From assembly GCF_014199325.1 (NCBI RefSeq), contig NZ_JACIJJ010000002.1, forward strand, positions 186,001 to 250,000: 64,000 nucleotides of DNA, written 5' to 3'. Below, in pieces: positions 35,960 through 44,510 of this stretch. A program made the position numbers and the translations under genes. Position 1 is the stretch's first letter. Each line of letters starts with the position of its first letter. The notes under the pieces were generated by a model. The model did no database searches. It saw only the letters and a program-made list of their open reading frames with translations, and was not told the DNA's origin. Origin of the DNA: Sphingomonas yantingensis (GTDB lineage Bacteria; Pseudomonadota; Alphaproteobacteria; Sphingomonadales; Sphingomonadaceae).

Positions 35960-37048
35960 TCAGCTCATCTGCCCGCGAAGGAAGGCGACAAGCTTCGGAT
36001 CGCTGCGCGTCCGTTCGAGGATGGGCAGGATCACCCGCCAGCCATTGTCGCTGTTGGTCAGGATGACGATCCCGTCGCCACTCGTCCGGTTGATCGCGGC
36101 GAAGGTGAAGGCACCGGCGTCTTTGCCGGTGTGCAGCATCGTCGTTTCCCCGGGAAAGCCGAGCAGCTGCCAGCCGAGGCCGAAACCGGTCCAGGGCGGA
36201 CAGCTCGCCGATTTCGCGCCCGCGCACGCCTGCGGCGTCAGGTCCGCCTGCGACCGGCTTCGCTCCGCCGCCACCGCGGGGGTCAGGCGGCGATCGCCCC
36301 GCACCTCGATCAGGAAGCGGGCATAGTCGCTTGCGGTCGCGTGAGCGAGGTCGGCGGCGTTGTAGTGCGTCACCGCCTCGACCGGCAGCGGTTTCCCCGA
36401 CGCGTCGTACGGCACCGCGAGCGGCTTCGCCGCGCCCTGCGCCGAGACATAGCCCGACGCGCGCATCCGCGCCGGGGCGAACAGCCAGCGCTGCGCCAGC
36501 GTCTCGAACGCGGTTCCGGTACGACGCTCGGCATAGCGCGCTGCATATTGATAGCCCTCGCCCGAATAGCCGGTCGTCGTGCCGGGGTCGTGATCGAACG
36601 ACAGACCCTTTGCGTCGCGCCAGTTGGGAAAGCCGGTCCGATGGCTGAGCGCCATGCGCGGCGTCAGCAGCGCGCGGCGGGGGTCATGCGCCAGATCGGG
36701 ATCGCTCCAATACGCGTCCATCACTTCGTCGAGTGACAGCCTGCCCGCCGACACCAGCCGCAGCACCACTTCCGCCGTCAACGGCTTGGTCAGCGAGGCG
36801 AGGTTGTAGGGCGTGGCGGCGGTCGCTTGCCGGTTCGGACCGGCTGCGCCCCATGCCGCCGCCGCGACGATCCGGCCGCCGCGGACCAGTGCGACCGATG
36901 CGCTTTCGACCCGCTGCTCGCGCAGGATAGCGGTCATGTCCGGCAGCGCCGCCCGCGATCCGGCCTTTGCAACCGGGGCGAAGGCAAGGAGCGCGAGCAG
37001 GGCGCCCGCCACGATCCGGCCGAAACGGCCGAGAACTGTATTAGTCAT
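35960..37048 (-). CDS. Secreted serine hydrolase, class C beta-lactamase-like
   Basis: The 362-residue product has a signal peptide (GRIVAGALLALLAFAPVAKAG). The SxxK motif is in YNLASLTKPLT, the second-box tyrosine in YSGEGYQYAARY (glycine where beta-lactamases have Asn), and HTGKDAG is in the KTG position. It is probably a periplasmic esterase, peptidase or low-activity penicillin-recognising enzyme rather than a true AmpC. It is divergent from the block of pseudogenes at 37.2 kb. Confidence 0.9.
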   Translation of the reverse strand: MTNTVLGRFGRIVAGALLALLAFAPVAKAGSRAALPDMTAILREQRVESASVALVRGGRIVAAAAWGAAGPNRQATAATPYNLASLTKPLTAEVVLRLVSAGRLSLDEVMDAYWSDPDLAHDPRRALLTPRMALSHRTGFPNWRDAKGLSFDHDPGTTTGYSGEGYQYAARYAERRTGTAFETLAQRWLFAPARMRASGYVSAQGAAKPLAVPYDASGKPLPVEAVTHYNAADLAHATASDYARFLIEVRGDRRLTPAVAAERSRSQADLTPQACAGAKSASCPPWTGFGLGWQLLGFPGETTMLHTGKDAGAFTFAAINRTSGDGIVILTNSDNGWRVILPILERTRSDPKLVAFLRGQMS

Positions 37049-37174
37049 ATACGACAGCTAGCGTCTGTGTCCGTCGGCGGCAATACACTTGCCCGCATCG
37101 TTCATGAGGAAGGGCATTTCTAAACGCCGCGGCGGCGGCTACGGCCAGGGGCGAGCGTTGCTGTAGGAGTGGGG

Positions 37175-37280
37175 ATGAGCGCCGGGCTGCCCGCGGTCTT
37201 TGCCGAGGAGCGCGCCGCGCTGCGCCGTTTCCTTGTCGCGCGCACCGGCAGCGCGGACGACGCCGACGACGTGCTCCAGG
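37175..37280 (+). pseudogene. N-terminal stub of an ECF sigma factor
   Basis: After GGAGTGGGG, ATG 37175 opens 35 codons that read like the start of an ECF sigma-70 factor, covering the first part of region 2: AVFAEERAALRRFLVARTG, then SADDADDVLQ. The similarity ends at codon 35. From 37284 the DNA encodes an unrelated SDR protein in another frame. The rest of the sigma factor is absent, so a deletion fused two genes here. Confidence 0.75.
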
Positions 37281-37283
37281 CCG

Positions 37284-37811
37284 ATCGAGGATCAGGGGAC
37301 CGATCGCCTCCGCCTCGGCTACGCCGTCAATCTGATCGCGCCGACGGTCCTGAGCGCGGCGATGGTGCCGCAGATGCGGCTGCGCGGCGATGGACAGATC
37401 GTCAATATCGGCTCGATGATGGGGGCGGTCCCCTATCCCTATTTTACGGCCTGTTCGAGCGCAAAGGCGGGGCTTAAGGGCTTCAGCCAGGCGCTTCGCC
37501 GCGAGGTCGCCGGGTCGGGCATCGCCGTCACCCATGTCGCGCCGCGGGCGATGCGCACGCCGCTCAATACCGAGGCGATCCAGCGGTTCATGGTCGCAAC
37601 GAAGATGCACGCCGACGATCCCGACTGAGTCGCTGGCCGCATCCTGTCGGCGATCGAACGGCGCGCGGGCGACGTGTTGGTCGGCATCGCCGAGCGCCTG
37701 TTCGCACAGCTCAACGCCATCGCCCCGCGCCTGGTCGACCGCGGCATCGCCGGACAGGTCGATGCCGCGCGCGCCCTTTTCCGACCCAGCCCAACAGGAG
37801 CCCAATCGTGA
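37284..37811 (+). pseudogene. SDR-family oxidoreductase remnant (truncated, nonsense mutation)
   Basis: The fragment starts in the middle of a short-chain dehydrogenase (LGYAVNLIAPTVLSAAM, IVNIGSMMGAVPYPYF) and lacks the whole N-terminal cofactor-binding part. The catalytic YxxxK tyrosine is replaced by cysteine (TACSSAKAGLKGF). The frame hits TGA at 37626 between DDPD and VAGRILSAIERR, where relatives are expected to have Trp. Reading on in the same frame recovers family sequence to 37811. Three separate lesions support real decay rather than one sequencing error. Confidence 0.85.
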
Positions 37812-38456
37812 TCCGTATGCTCATCGCCGGCCTCGCCCTCTTCGCCGCCGCCGCGCCCGCGGTCGCCAGCGACAACCCGGCCATGGATGCCGCAGTGAAG
37901 CGCATCAACGACCAGTGGGCGCACATCCGCTACGAAGTGCCCAATCGCGAGGACCAGTACCGCCAGCTGTCCGCGCTGGAGGGACAGGCGGCACAGGTCG
38001 CCGCGCGCTATCCCGGCCGCGCCGAACCGCTGCTGTGGGAAGGGATCGTCGTCAGCGAGTAGGCGGCGCGAGCGACGCTGTTGAAGCAGCTCGGCCTCGC
38101 GACGCGGGCGCGCGATATCCTGGCACAGGCATACACCATCAATCCGAAGGTCGCCGATGGCGGCGCGGCGATGAGCCTCGGCGTCCTCTATTACCGCGTC
38201 CCCGGCTTCCCGATCGGCTTCGGCAGCACCAAGCGGGCGCGCACCTATTTCCAGCAGGCGCTGGTGCAGGAGCCGGCCGGCCTCGACAACAATTTCTTCT
38301 ACGGCGATTTCCTCCACTCGACGGGCAACGACAAGGGCGCGCGTCTTCCTCCAGCGCGCGCTGAAGGCACCCGTCGATCCGAAGCGGCCGGTGTGGGACG
38401 CGGGTCGCCGCGCCGAGATCCGCGACCTCCTTGCCAAGATCGGCTACGGTGGCTGA
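37808..38456 (+). pseudogene. Exported TPR-like hypothetical protein, broken by stop and frameshift
   Basis: GTG 37808 starts a product with a signal peptide (IAGLALFAAAAPAVAS) that ends at TAG 38060. The same frame continues with LLKQLGLATRARDILAQAYTINPK and a helix-repeat-like region up to about 38338. There a small indel in a CG run shifts the frame, and the ending VFLQRALKAPVDPKRPVWDAGRR ... LLAKIGYGG is recovered in a second frame to TGA 38456. The content looks like a periplasmic TPR-like protein of unknown function. Confidence 0.8.
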
Positions 38457-39076
38457 TCGCGCCGCGTTTGCCCGCCAGCTCGCGCGGCCGAGCGGCCGGG
38501 CGGGCGGCGTCGTCGCGGCGGCGATGGACCTCGCCAACCGAAGGGCGGTGGCCGCATCGATCGCCGCGCTCGCGCCGCAACCGGGGGAGCATGTGCTTGA
38601 CCTCGGCTGCGGCACGGGCAGGGCGGCCGCATCGATCGCGCGGACGGGCGCGCGGGTGACCGGCATCGACCACAGCCCGCTGATGGTCGAGATCGCCCGT
38701 CGCCGCTGCGGCGACCGCGCGACGATCGCGGCGGCGCGGTTCGACCGGCTGCCGCTGAACGACGCCGGCGTCGATGCCGTGTTGGCCTGCAACACGCTTT
38801 ATTTCTGGCATGACGAGGCGGCGATCCTCGGCGAGCTTCGCCGTGTGCTGCGCCCGGACGGACGCTTCGTCGCTTATGTCACCGCGGGCAGCGCGATTGC
38901 GAAGCTGTTCGGCGGCAAGTCGGAAACGCACCGGTCGTTCGGCGAGGCCGAGCTGATGGCGCTCGTGCCGGCTTTCGGCTTGCGGACCCCGAGTGTCTCG
39001 ATTCGCGCCGCTGGCGACGTTCGGGGTCAGGGGGGTCGTGATCGCCATCGAGGGTACGTCGCAACCTCACGCGTGA
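38449..39076 (+). pseudogene. Class I SAM-dependent methyltransferase with C-terminal frameshift
   Basis: GTG 38449 starts a Methyltransf_11-type protein. The SAM motif is VLDLGCGTGRAAASIA, followed by VTGIDHSPLMVEIARRR, ACNTLYFWHDEA and LRRVLRPDGRFVAYV. Near 38985-39000 the family-like ending changes frame: SRFAPLATFGVRGVV then AIEGTSQ to TGA 39076 is in the +1 frame, while the original frame runs on as low-complexity shadow sequence into the next gene. The core is intact, so partial function is possible, but the designed end is lost. Confidence 0.7.
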
Positions 39077-39139
39077 CGCGCGACACTCGCGCTTGCGCGC
39101 CGCCACCGAACCGCACACCAATGGCGCCGGGAGAACATC

Positions 39140-40534
39140 ATGCGCCACTTGCCGATTATCGTCGCCGCCACCGCCACCGCCACTGCTTTCGTCCCTGCCG
39201 CCGCTACTGCTCAGGACACGCCGACCACGCCCGCCGGCAAGGAAGCGCTGACGCTGCTGACCAAGGGGATCGCCTTCCAGACCGTCGCCGGCCGAGGCCA
39301 GGTGCCCGCCTATTCCGCCTATCTGAAGCAGCAGCTCGTCGCCGCCGGCTTTGCCGAGGCCGACGTGACGTTCGTTCCGATCGGCGAGACCGGGTATCTG
39401 ACCGCGCGCTATCCGGGGCGCGATCGAAAGGCGAAGCCGACCGTCGTGCTGGCGCACATGGACGTGGTGGAGGCCGATCCGAAGGACTGGACCCGCGATC
39501 CGTTCACGCCCGTGGTCGAGAACGGCTATGTCTATGGCCGCGGCAGCCTCGACAACAAGGCGGGGCTGTCGCTGGCGGTCGCGACGCTGATGAAGCTGAA
39601 GCGCGAGCGCTGGGTGCCGCAGCGGGACCTCGTGCTCGTCCTGACCGGCGACGAAGAGACCAGCATGAAGACGACGCAGGCCGCGGCCGAGGCGTTCAAG
39701 GGCGCGGGGCTGGTCCTGAACGCCGATGCCGGCGGCGGGGCGCTCGGCGACGATGGCAAGCCGATCGCCTATGGCCTTCAGGCCGCCGAAAAGGTCTATG
39801 GCGACTGGCACCTCACGATCACCGATCCCGGCGGCCATTCGAGCCGCCCTGGCCCGACCAATGCGATCGTCAGCCTGGCGGCGGCGGTCGGGCGGATCGC
39901 CGCCTATCGCTTCCCCCCGCAGCAGAACGAGATCACCAGGGCATCGCTCGCCGGCACCGCCGCCGGCACGCCGGGCCCGCTCGGCGCGGCGATGAAGGCG
40001 TTCGCGGCCAACCCGCGCGATCAGGCGGCAGCGGACACGATCTCCGCCGACCCGCGCTATATCGGACAGGTGCGGACGACCTGCGTCACGACGATGTTCA
40101 ACGGCGGCCACGCGCCCAACGCGCTGCCCCAGCGCGCGATGGCGAACGTCAATTGCCGCATCTTCCCCGGCACCCCCCGCGCGGAGATCGAAAAGAAGCT
40201 GACCGCTCTGGTCGCCGATCCGAAGATCAAGGTGAGCTTTGCCGACAACGGCACGATCGAGGCCGGCGCCTCACCGCTCGACCCGAAGGTGCTGGCGGCG
40301 GTGAAGGCCGCCGCCGCGAAGCGGTCGCCGGGCCTTCAGGTGCTGCCGCAGCAGGAAGCGGGGGCGACCGATTCGATGCATTTCCGCGCGCACGGCATCC
40401 CCAGTTTCGGCGTCGGGCCGGTCTTTATGAAGCCGGGCGAAATCTTCGCGCACGGGCTGAACGAGCGGGTGCCGGTCGCGACGATCGATCCGGGCGTCGT
40501 CTGGTGGGAGGACTTGCTGCGGTCGCTGGGGTGA
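39140..40534 (+). CDS. Secreted M20-family metallopeptidase
   Basis: The 464-residue product has a signal peptide (MRHLPIIVAATATATAFVPAAATAQ) and the M20/M28-type zinc sites: VVLAHMDVVEAD, GRGSLDNKAG, DEETS and a final His before the end (FAHGLNERV). The dimerisation domain with GGHSSRPGPTNAI lies between. It is expected to be a periplasmic carboxypeptidase or dipeptidase releasing amino acids. It is intact, in contrast to the genes before it. Confidence 0.93.
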   Translation: MRHLPIIVAATATATAFVPAAATAQDTPTTPAGKEALTLLTKGIAFQTVAGRGQVPAYSAYLKQQLVAAGFAEADVTFVPIGETGYLTARYPGRDRKAKPTVVLAHMDVVEADPKDWTRDPFTPVVENGYVYGRGSLDNKAGLSLAVATLMKLKRERWVPQRDLVLVLTGDEETSMKTTQAAAEAFKGAGLVLNADAGGGALGDDGKPIAYGLQAAEKVYGDWHLTITDPGGHSSRPGPTNAIVSLAAAVGRIAAYRFPPQQNEITRASLAGTAAGTPGPLGAAMKAFAANPRDQAAADTISADPRYIGQVRTTCVTTMFNGGHAPNALPQRAMANVNCRIFPGTPRAEIEKKLTALVADPKIKVSFADNGTIEAGASPLDPKVLAAVKAAAAKRSPGLQVLPQQEAGATDSMHFRAHGIPSFGVGPVFMKPGEIFAHGLNERVPVATIDPGVVWWEDLLRSLG

Positions 40535-40675
40535 GCGGCGCGACCGGGCTTCCCGCGATCGGATTTGCCGGACGCGGGATGCTGAACGCGAGTTTAGACA
40601 ACCTCGCGCGCGGTCGAACGTATCTGTCACGACCACAGGCGACGTGAGGGATCGCCCCCGACGAGAGGACAGCCC

Positions 40676-41239
40676 GTGCGCCTTTTCCTGCCGATGTTCC
40701 GATCGCCGGCGGCGGGGCCTCGGTTTCGGGTCCCGGCGTCGATCGTGCTGGCGGCGTCGGTGCTGGGCGGATGCGTGCCGGCCGGGCATCTCACCACGCT
40801 GCGGGCGCCGTCGCCGGTGTTCGACCCCATCGTGTTCTTCGCCGGGGCCACGAGGGGCGACGGCGTATTGAAGGTGCTGACGCGGCTGCGCGAGGCGATC
40901 ACGGTCGCCGGGCGAGGGACCGTCACCGCCGACGGGACCATCGTGCTGGAGCAGGACGTCCGCCGCACCCGCGGGCGATCGAAACACCGCATCTGGCACC
41001 TGCGCCGCACTGCGCCGGGCCGTTACGCCGGCACGCTCAGCGACGCGGCGGGTCCCGTCGTCGGCGAGGTCGCTGGCAACCGCCTGCATCTGGCGTTCGC
41101 CATGGCCGGCGGCCTGCGCGCGCAGCAATGGCTCTATCTGCTGCCCGGGGGCCATGTCGCGCGGAACCGGATGGTCGTCACCAAATTCGGGATCGCCGTC
41201 GCCAGCCTCGACGAGACGATCCGGCGAGTGCCTGCATGA
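40676..41239 (+). CDS. DUF3833-family lipoprotein
   Basis: The 187-residue product from GTG 40676 has a signal sequence with lipobox SVLGGC. The DUF3833 pattern follows: FDPIVFFAGATRGDGVLKVL, VTADGTIVLEQDV, RIWHLRRTAPGRYAGTLSDAAG, WLYLLPGGHVARNRMVVTKFGIAVA. The function of this domain is unknown. The stop overlaps the next start (ATGA), coupling it to a TupA-like ATP-grasp gene. Confidence 0.85.
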   Translation: MRLFLPMFRSPAAGPRFRVPASIVLAASVLGGCVPAGHLTTLRAPSPVFDPIVFFAGATRGDGVLKVLTRLREAITVAGRGTVTADGTIVLEQDVRRTRGRSKHRIWHLRRTAPGRYAGTLSDAAGPVVGEVAGNRLHLAFAMAGGLRAQQWLYLLPGGHVARNRMVVTKFGIAVASLDETIRRVPA

Positions 41240-42114
41240 CCGCGACGGCGGCGAGCGTCGCTGGTCCGCAGCGACCGGTCGATCCGGCGGCGCACCCCGG
41301 AGGTGCCGAGCCTGTGTCGGCGGCGACGCTGGCGCGGCTTCACCTGACCTATCTGTGGCGGCACGCCCGCCGCCTGTCGCTGCGCGATCCGCAATGCTTC
41401 ACCGAACTGGTACAGCGGCGCAAGCTGATCGATCGCGATCCGCGCATGGCGGGCCTGATCGACAAGCTGTCGGTCAAGACGTTCGTCGCCGACCGGCTCG
41501 GCCCGCAATGGACGACGCCGACGCTGTGGTCCGGCACCATCCTGCCCGACCGGCCGCCCTGCGCGCCGCCGTTCGTGGTCAAGTCGCGCCACGGTTGCCG
41601 CCAGATGCGCATCGTGCGCAGCGACCGCGACGACTGGAAGGCGATATGTCGCGCATCGGCCCGCTGGGTCAGGTCCCCCTATGGCGGTTGGCTCGACGAA
41701 TGGGCCTATCGCGACGTCCCGCGCGGCCTGCTGATCGAGCCGCTCATCGGCGATGGCCGGACGCTGCCGATCGACTACAAGCTCTATGTCTTCCACGGCC
41801 GCGTGGCTGCGATCCAGGTCCATCTCGATCGCGCGACCGCGCATCGCTGGACATTGTACGACCGAAGCTGGCGTCGGCTGTCGGCGGCGGCGGGCGGCGA
41901 CATTCGGCCGCCCGCCACGCTGGCCCGGATGATCGAGGGGGCCGAAATCCTGGGCGCGGGGTTCGACTTCGTTCGCGTGGACCTGTACGATATCGCCGGC
42001 ACGCCCCGCTTCGGCGAGCTGACCTTCTATCCCGGTTCCGGCCTAGACCGCTTCGATCCGCCGTCGCTCGATCGCCTGCTGGGCCGGCTCTGGCTCGGCG
42101 ATATCGGCATGTGA
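41236..42114 (+). CDS. TupA-like ATP-grasp protein
   Basis: The 292-residue protein resembles the TupA/ATPgrasp group found in polysaccharide and teichuronopeptide loci. It has KLSVKTFVADRLGPQWTTPTLW, FVVKSRHGCRQM (ATP lysine region), LIEPLIGDGRTLPIDYKLYVFHGR, VRVDLYDIAGTPRFGELTFYPGSGLDRF. The E-L-T-F-Y-P-G-S-G end is the hallmark of the group. It likely forms an amide or ester bond on a cell-surface glycan, but no glycan cluster surrounds it, so its substrate is not known. Confidence 0.85.
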   Translation: MTATAASVAGPQRPVDPAAHPGGAEPVSAATLARLHLTYLWRHARRLSLRDPQCFTELVQRRKLIDRDPRMAGLIDKLSVKTFVADRLGPQWTTPTLWSGTILPDRPPCAPPFVVKSRHGCRQMRIVRSDRDDWKAICRASARWVRSPYGGWLDEWAYRDVPRGLLIEPLIGDGRTLPIDYKLYVFHGRVAAIQVHLDRATAHRWTLYDRSWRRLSAAAGGDIRPPATLARMIEGAEILGAGFDFVRVDLYDIAGTPRFGELTFYPGSGLDRFDPPSLDRLLGRLWLGDIGM

Positions 42115-42174
42115 CGGCGAAATGCGCGCCGTCACCGGGGCGATCGAAGCGCCTTGGCGTCCGTGCGCGACCGA

Positions 42175-42327
42175 CTAGCTCGTGCGCTCGAACACCACGT
42201 CGTCGACATCGAGGGTCTGGCCGCCCGAGCCGATCGACGTGAAGGCGACCGTCGCGTTGCCGCTGGTGACGGCGATGTCGTTGATCGCGATCTGCGTCCA
42301 AGCGGCCTGCGTGCCGATCGCCTGCGA
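42175..42327 (-). pseudogene. C-terminal remnant of a secreted carbohydrate-active protein
   Basis: Minus-strand codons ending at TAG 42175 read SQAIGTQAAWTQIAIND, then AVTSGNATVAFTSIGSG and GQTLDVDDVVFERTS. This is the typical end of a beta-sandwich carbohydrate-binding domain in glycoside hydrolases. The similarity starts abruptly at about 42327 and nothing upstream continues it. No start codon with ribosome site is present. I take it as the last 51 codons of a deleted gene. The remainder of the gap to 42575 is relatively AT-rich for this genome and shows no coding signal. Confidence 0.65.
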
Positions 42328-42575
42328 CCGCCTCCGGCGCCGTCTGGGGAGGATTTAGATCGGCTTGGGCAAAATTTCTGTCATGAAAAGATCATGGGGA
42401 ACGCGCTGCGCTGTCCGCAACACATTTGTTTCGGGAAAAGGATTTGATTGCGCTCAAACCGCAGCACAGGTCGCAACGAAACCACTGCAAGACCTCCCGA
42501 TTGTGTGACGAAATGTTGGTCGCAAGCAGCCCACGCGCCGGAAAGGCCTGTAAATCGAGCCTTTTAGCAAAGGCT

Positions 42576-42666
42576 TGGCGGAGCGGGAGGGATTCGAACC
42601 CTCGATACGGTTTTGCCGTATACTCACTTTCCAGGCGAGCGCCTTCGACCACTCGGCCACCGCTCC
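42576..42666 (-). tRNA. tRNA-Ser (anticodon GGA)
   Basis: On the minus strand the acceptor arm GGAGCGG pairs with CCGCTCC, followed by G and an encoded CCA. The D-loop (GGCCGAGTGGTCGAAGGC), the anticodon loop CTGGAAA, a long class II variable arm and the T-loop GGTTCGAATCC are all present. The length is 91 bases. Confidence 0.97.
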
Positions 42667-42757
42667 GCATCGCTGGAATGCGGCGCTTAGGCGAGGCGGG
42701 GCGCGCCCGCAAGTGCGGGGATTGCGCGAAGATGCAACCGCGTGCCACGCTGCGGCG

Positions 42758-43759
42758 ATGACCATTGCCGCCGCATTGCTGATGGGCCTGATCCAGGCCG
42801 CTGCCGCCGCCCCGCAAACACCCGAGCCGCCGACGCCCGCCTCGATCGTCGCGGGTGCGCCGCGCTCAGACTGGCGCTCGATCCCGGCGGGCGACCTGCT
42901 CGTCATGGATCTCGCGCCGGAAGGCGGCAAGCCGCGCCGCGTCGTCATCCAGCTCGTCCCCGCGCCGTTCGCGTCGGGCTGGACCGCGAACATGCGGCGG
43001 CTGGCGGCGGCGCACTGGTGGGACGGGACCGCGGTCGTGCGCGTGCAGGACAATTACGTGACGCAATGGGGCGACCCGACCGAGAAGAAGCCAATGCCCC
43101 CCGGGATCGAGCCGGTGCCCGAAAGCGCCTATGTCACGCCGCTCGACACGGTCGCGGATGCGCGCCCGTCGATCGAGGCACGCGACCTGGCCGACGTGGA
43201 TGCACGGGCGAGGCGCCTGTTGGACACGGCGATCCGCGGCACCGTCACGCCACGGGCGCCGCAAGGCTGGCATGAGCGAGATAGTTATGCCGAATGGGTC
43301 GAACTACTCGACGGCTGGCCGATCGCTGCGGACAAATCGAGCGCGTGGATGCCGCATTGCTACGGCATGGTCGGCGTCGGCCGGAACCTGTCGCCCGACA
43401 CGGGGACGGGGGCGGAGCTCTACACGGTGATCGGCCAAGCGCCCCGCCACCTCGATCGCAATATCGCGATCGTCGGTCGGGTGATATCGGGGATGGAATA
43501 TCTTTCCAGCCTAAAGCGCGGCACCGGCGATCTCGGCTTCTACAAGACGCCGGGCGAGCGGACCCCGATTGTAAGCGTCAGGCTGGGCAGCGACCTGCCG
43601 GCGGGCCAGCGGCCGGCGTTCGAATATCTGGCGACCGACAGCGACAGCTTCGCCGCCTATGCCGCGGCCCGCGCCAACCGCCGGGATGCGTTCTTTAACC
43701 GGCCTGCGGGCGGGGTCGACATCTGCAACCTGACGGTGCCGATCCGCGCGATGAAATAG
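42758..43759 (+). CDS. Exported cyclophilin-type peptidyl-prolyl isomerase
   Basis: The 333-residue product from ATG 42758 has a signal peptide (AAALLMGLIQAAAAA). The cyclophilin-like core includes VVIQLVPAPFASGWTANMRRLAAAHWWDGTAVVRVQDNYVTQWGDP and a late GVGRNLSPDTGTGAELYTVIGQAPRHLDRNIAIVGRV. A longer open frame from 42575 reads through the tRNA-Ser gene and is rejected. It probably assists folding of envelope proteins. Confidence 0.88.
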   Translation: MTIAAALLMGLIQAAAAAPQTPEPPTPASIVAGAPRSDWRSIPAGDLLVMDLAPEGGKPRRVVIQLVPAPFASGWTANMRRLAAAHWWDGTAVVRVQDNYVTQWGDPTEKKPMPPGIEPVPESAYVTPLDTVADARPSIEARDLADVDARARRLLDTAIRGTVTPRAPQGWHERDSYAEWVELLDGWPIAADKSSAWMPHCYGMVGVGRNLSPDTGTGAELYTVIGQAPRHLDRNIAIVGRVISGMEYLSSLKRGTGDLGFYKTPGERTPIVSVRLGSDLPAGQRPAFEYLATDSDSFAAYAAARANRRDAFFNRPAGGVDICNLTVPIRAMK

Positions 43760-43793
43760 GCTTTCGATCCGCTCACGCGGATAGACGGCGCTG

Positions 43794-43856
43794 GCCCGCT
43801 CCCCCACCCGGCCACCCAATCAGGATACGCTGTGGAAGGCGGGTGGGGGAGCGGGC
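43794..43856. repeat. 17-bp inverted repeat between convergent genes
   Basis: GCCCGCTCCCCCACCCG at 43794 pairs perfectly with CGGGTGGGGGAGCGGGC at 43840, with 29 bases between. It lies in the gap between the cyclophilin and DUF1345 stops. It may serve as a bidirectional terminator or be a dispersed palindrome. Confidence 0.65.
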
Positions 43857-43871
43857 TGGTGCCGCCCGCTT

Positions 43872-44510
43872 TCAAAGCGCGCCGGCGACGATGTTCACCG
43901 TGATCGCCAGCACGCCCAGGTTGAAGAAGAAGGCGATCAGGCCGTGGACCGTGCTCGCGCGGCGGATGCGCGGGCCGGTGATCTCGATATCCGCGGTCTG
44001 GCAGGTCATGCCGATGACCAGCGCGAAGCTGGCGAAATCGGCGAAGCCCGGCTCCGCCCCGCCGGGCAGCGCGATGCCGCCATGGTCGCCGCCATCCTCG
44101 TCGCGGTCGTAATAGAGCCGTGCATAGTGGAACGCGTAGACGAGGTTGGCGAAGCCCCAGGCGATCACCTCGGTCGCGATCGCCAGCGGCTCGGCCCCCG
44201 GAATGACGCGGCGATGCGTGCCGAGCAGGCCGACGACGCAGACCAGCACCGCGATCGCAATGACGCCGGCGAGGAGCAGCAGGAATCCCCGCCCGCCATC
44301 GTCGCGCTCCGATCGCTCGCGCAGGGCGGCGGTGTTCGTCCCTATCCGCCAAAGCGGCAGCGTGCCGGCGATGAACGTGAGCGCCGCCAGATCGAACGCC
44401 GCAACGAACGCGATGCGCAGCGGCAGGCCCGCCAACGCACCGCCGACGAAGCCGGCGACCAGGATGCCGAGAAAGGTGAGGAACCGCGGATGCGGCAGGC
44501 GGGTGTGCAT
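43872..44510 (-). CDS. DUF1345 membrane protein
   Basis: The 212-residue product has about five hydrophobic segments and the DUF1345 signature: RIAFVAAFDLAALTFIAG near the start, then HYARLYYDRDEDGG and FADFASFALVIGMTCQTADIEITG near the end. Function unknown; members sit in the inner membrane. Its ATG overlaps the stop of the upstream gene, indicating coupling. Confidence 0.88.
   Translation of the reverse strand: MHTRLPHPRFLTFLGILVAGFVGGALAGLPLRIAFVAAFDLAALTFIAGTLPLWRIGTNTAALRERSERDDGGRGFLLLLAGVIAIAVLVCVVGLLGTHRRVIPGAEPLAIATEVIAWGFANLVYAFHYARLYYDRDEDGGDHGGIALPGGAEPGFADFASFALVIGMTCQTADIEITGPRIRRASTVHGLIAFFFNLGVLAITVNIVAGAL

Noticed and set aside
42575..42757. N-terminal extension of the cyclophilin (MAEREGFEPSI...)
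   Set aside because: It is a translation of the tRNA-Ser gene, a well-known annotation artefact.
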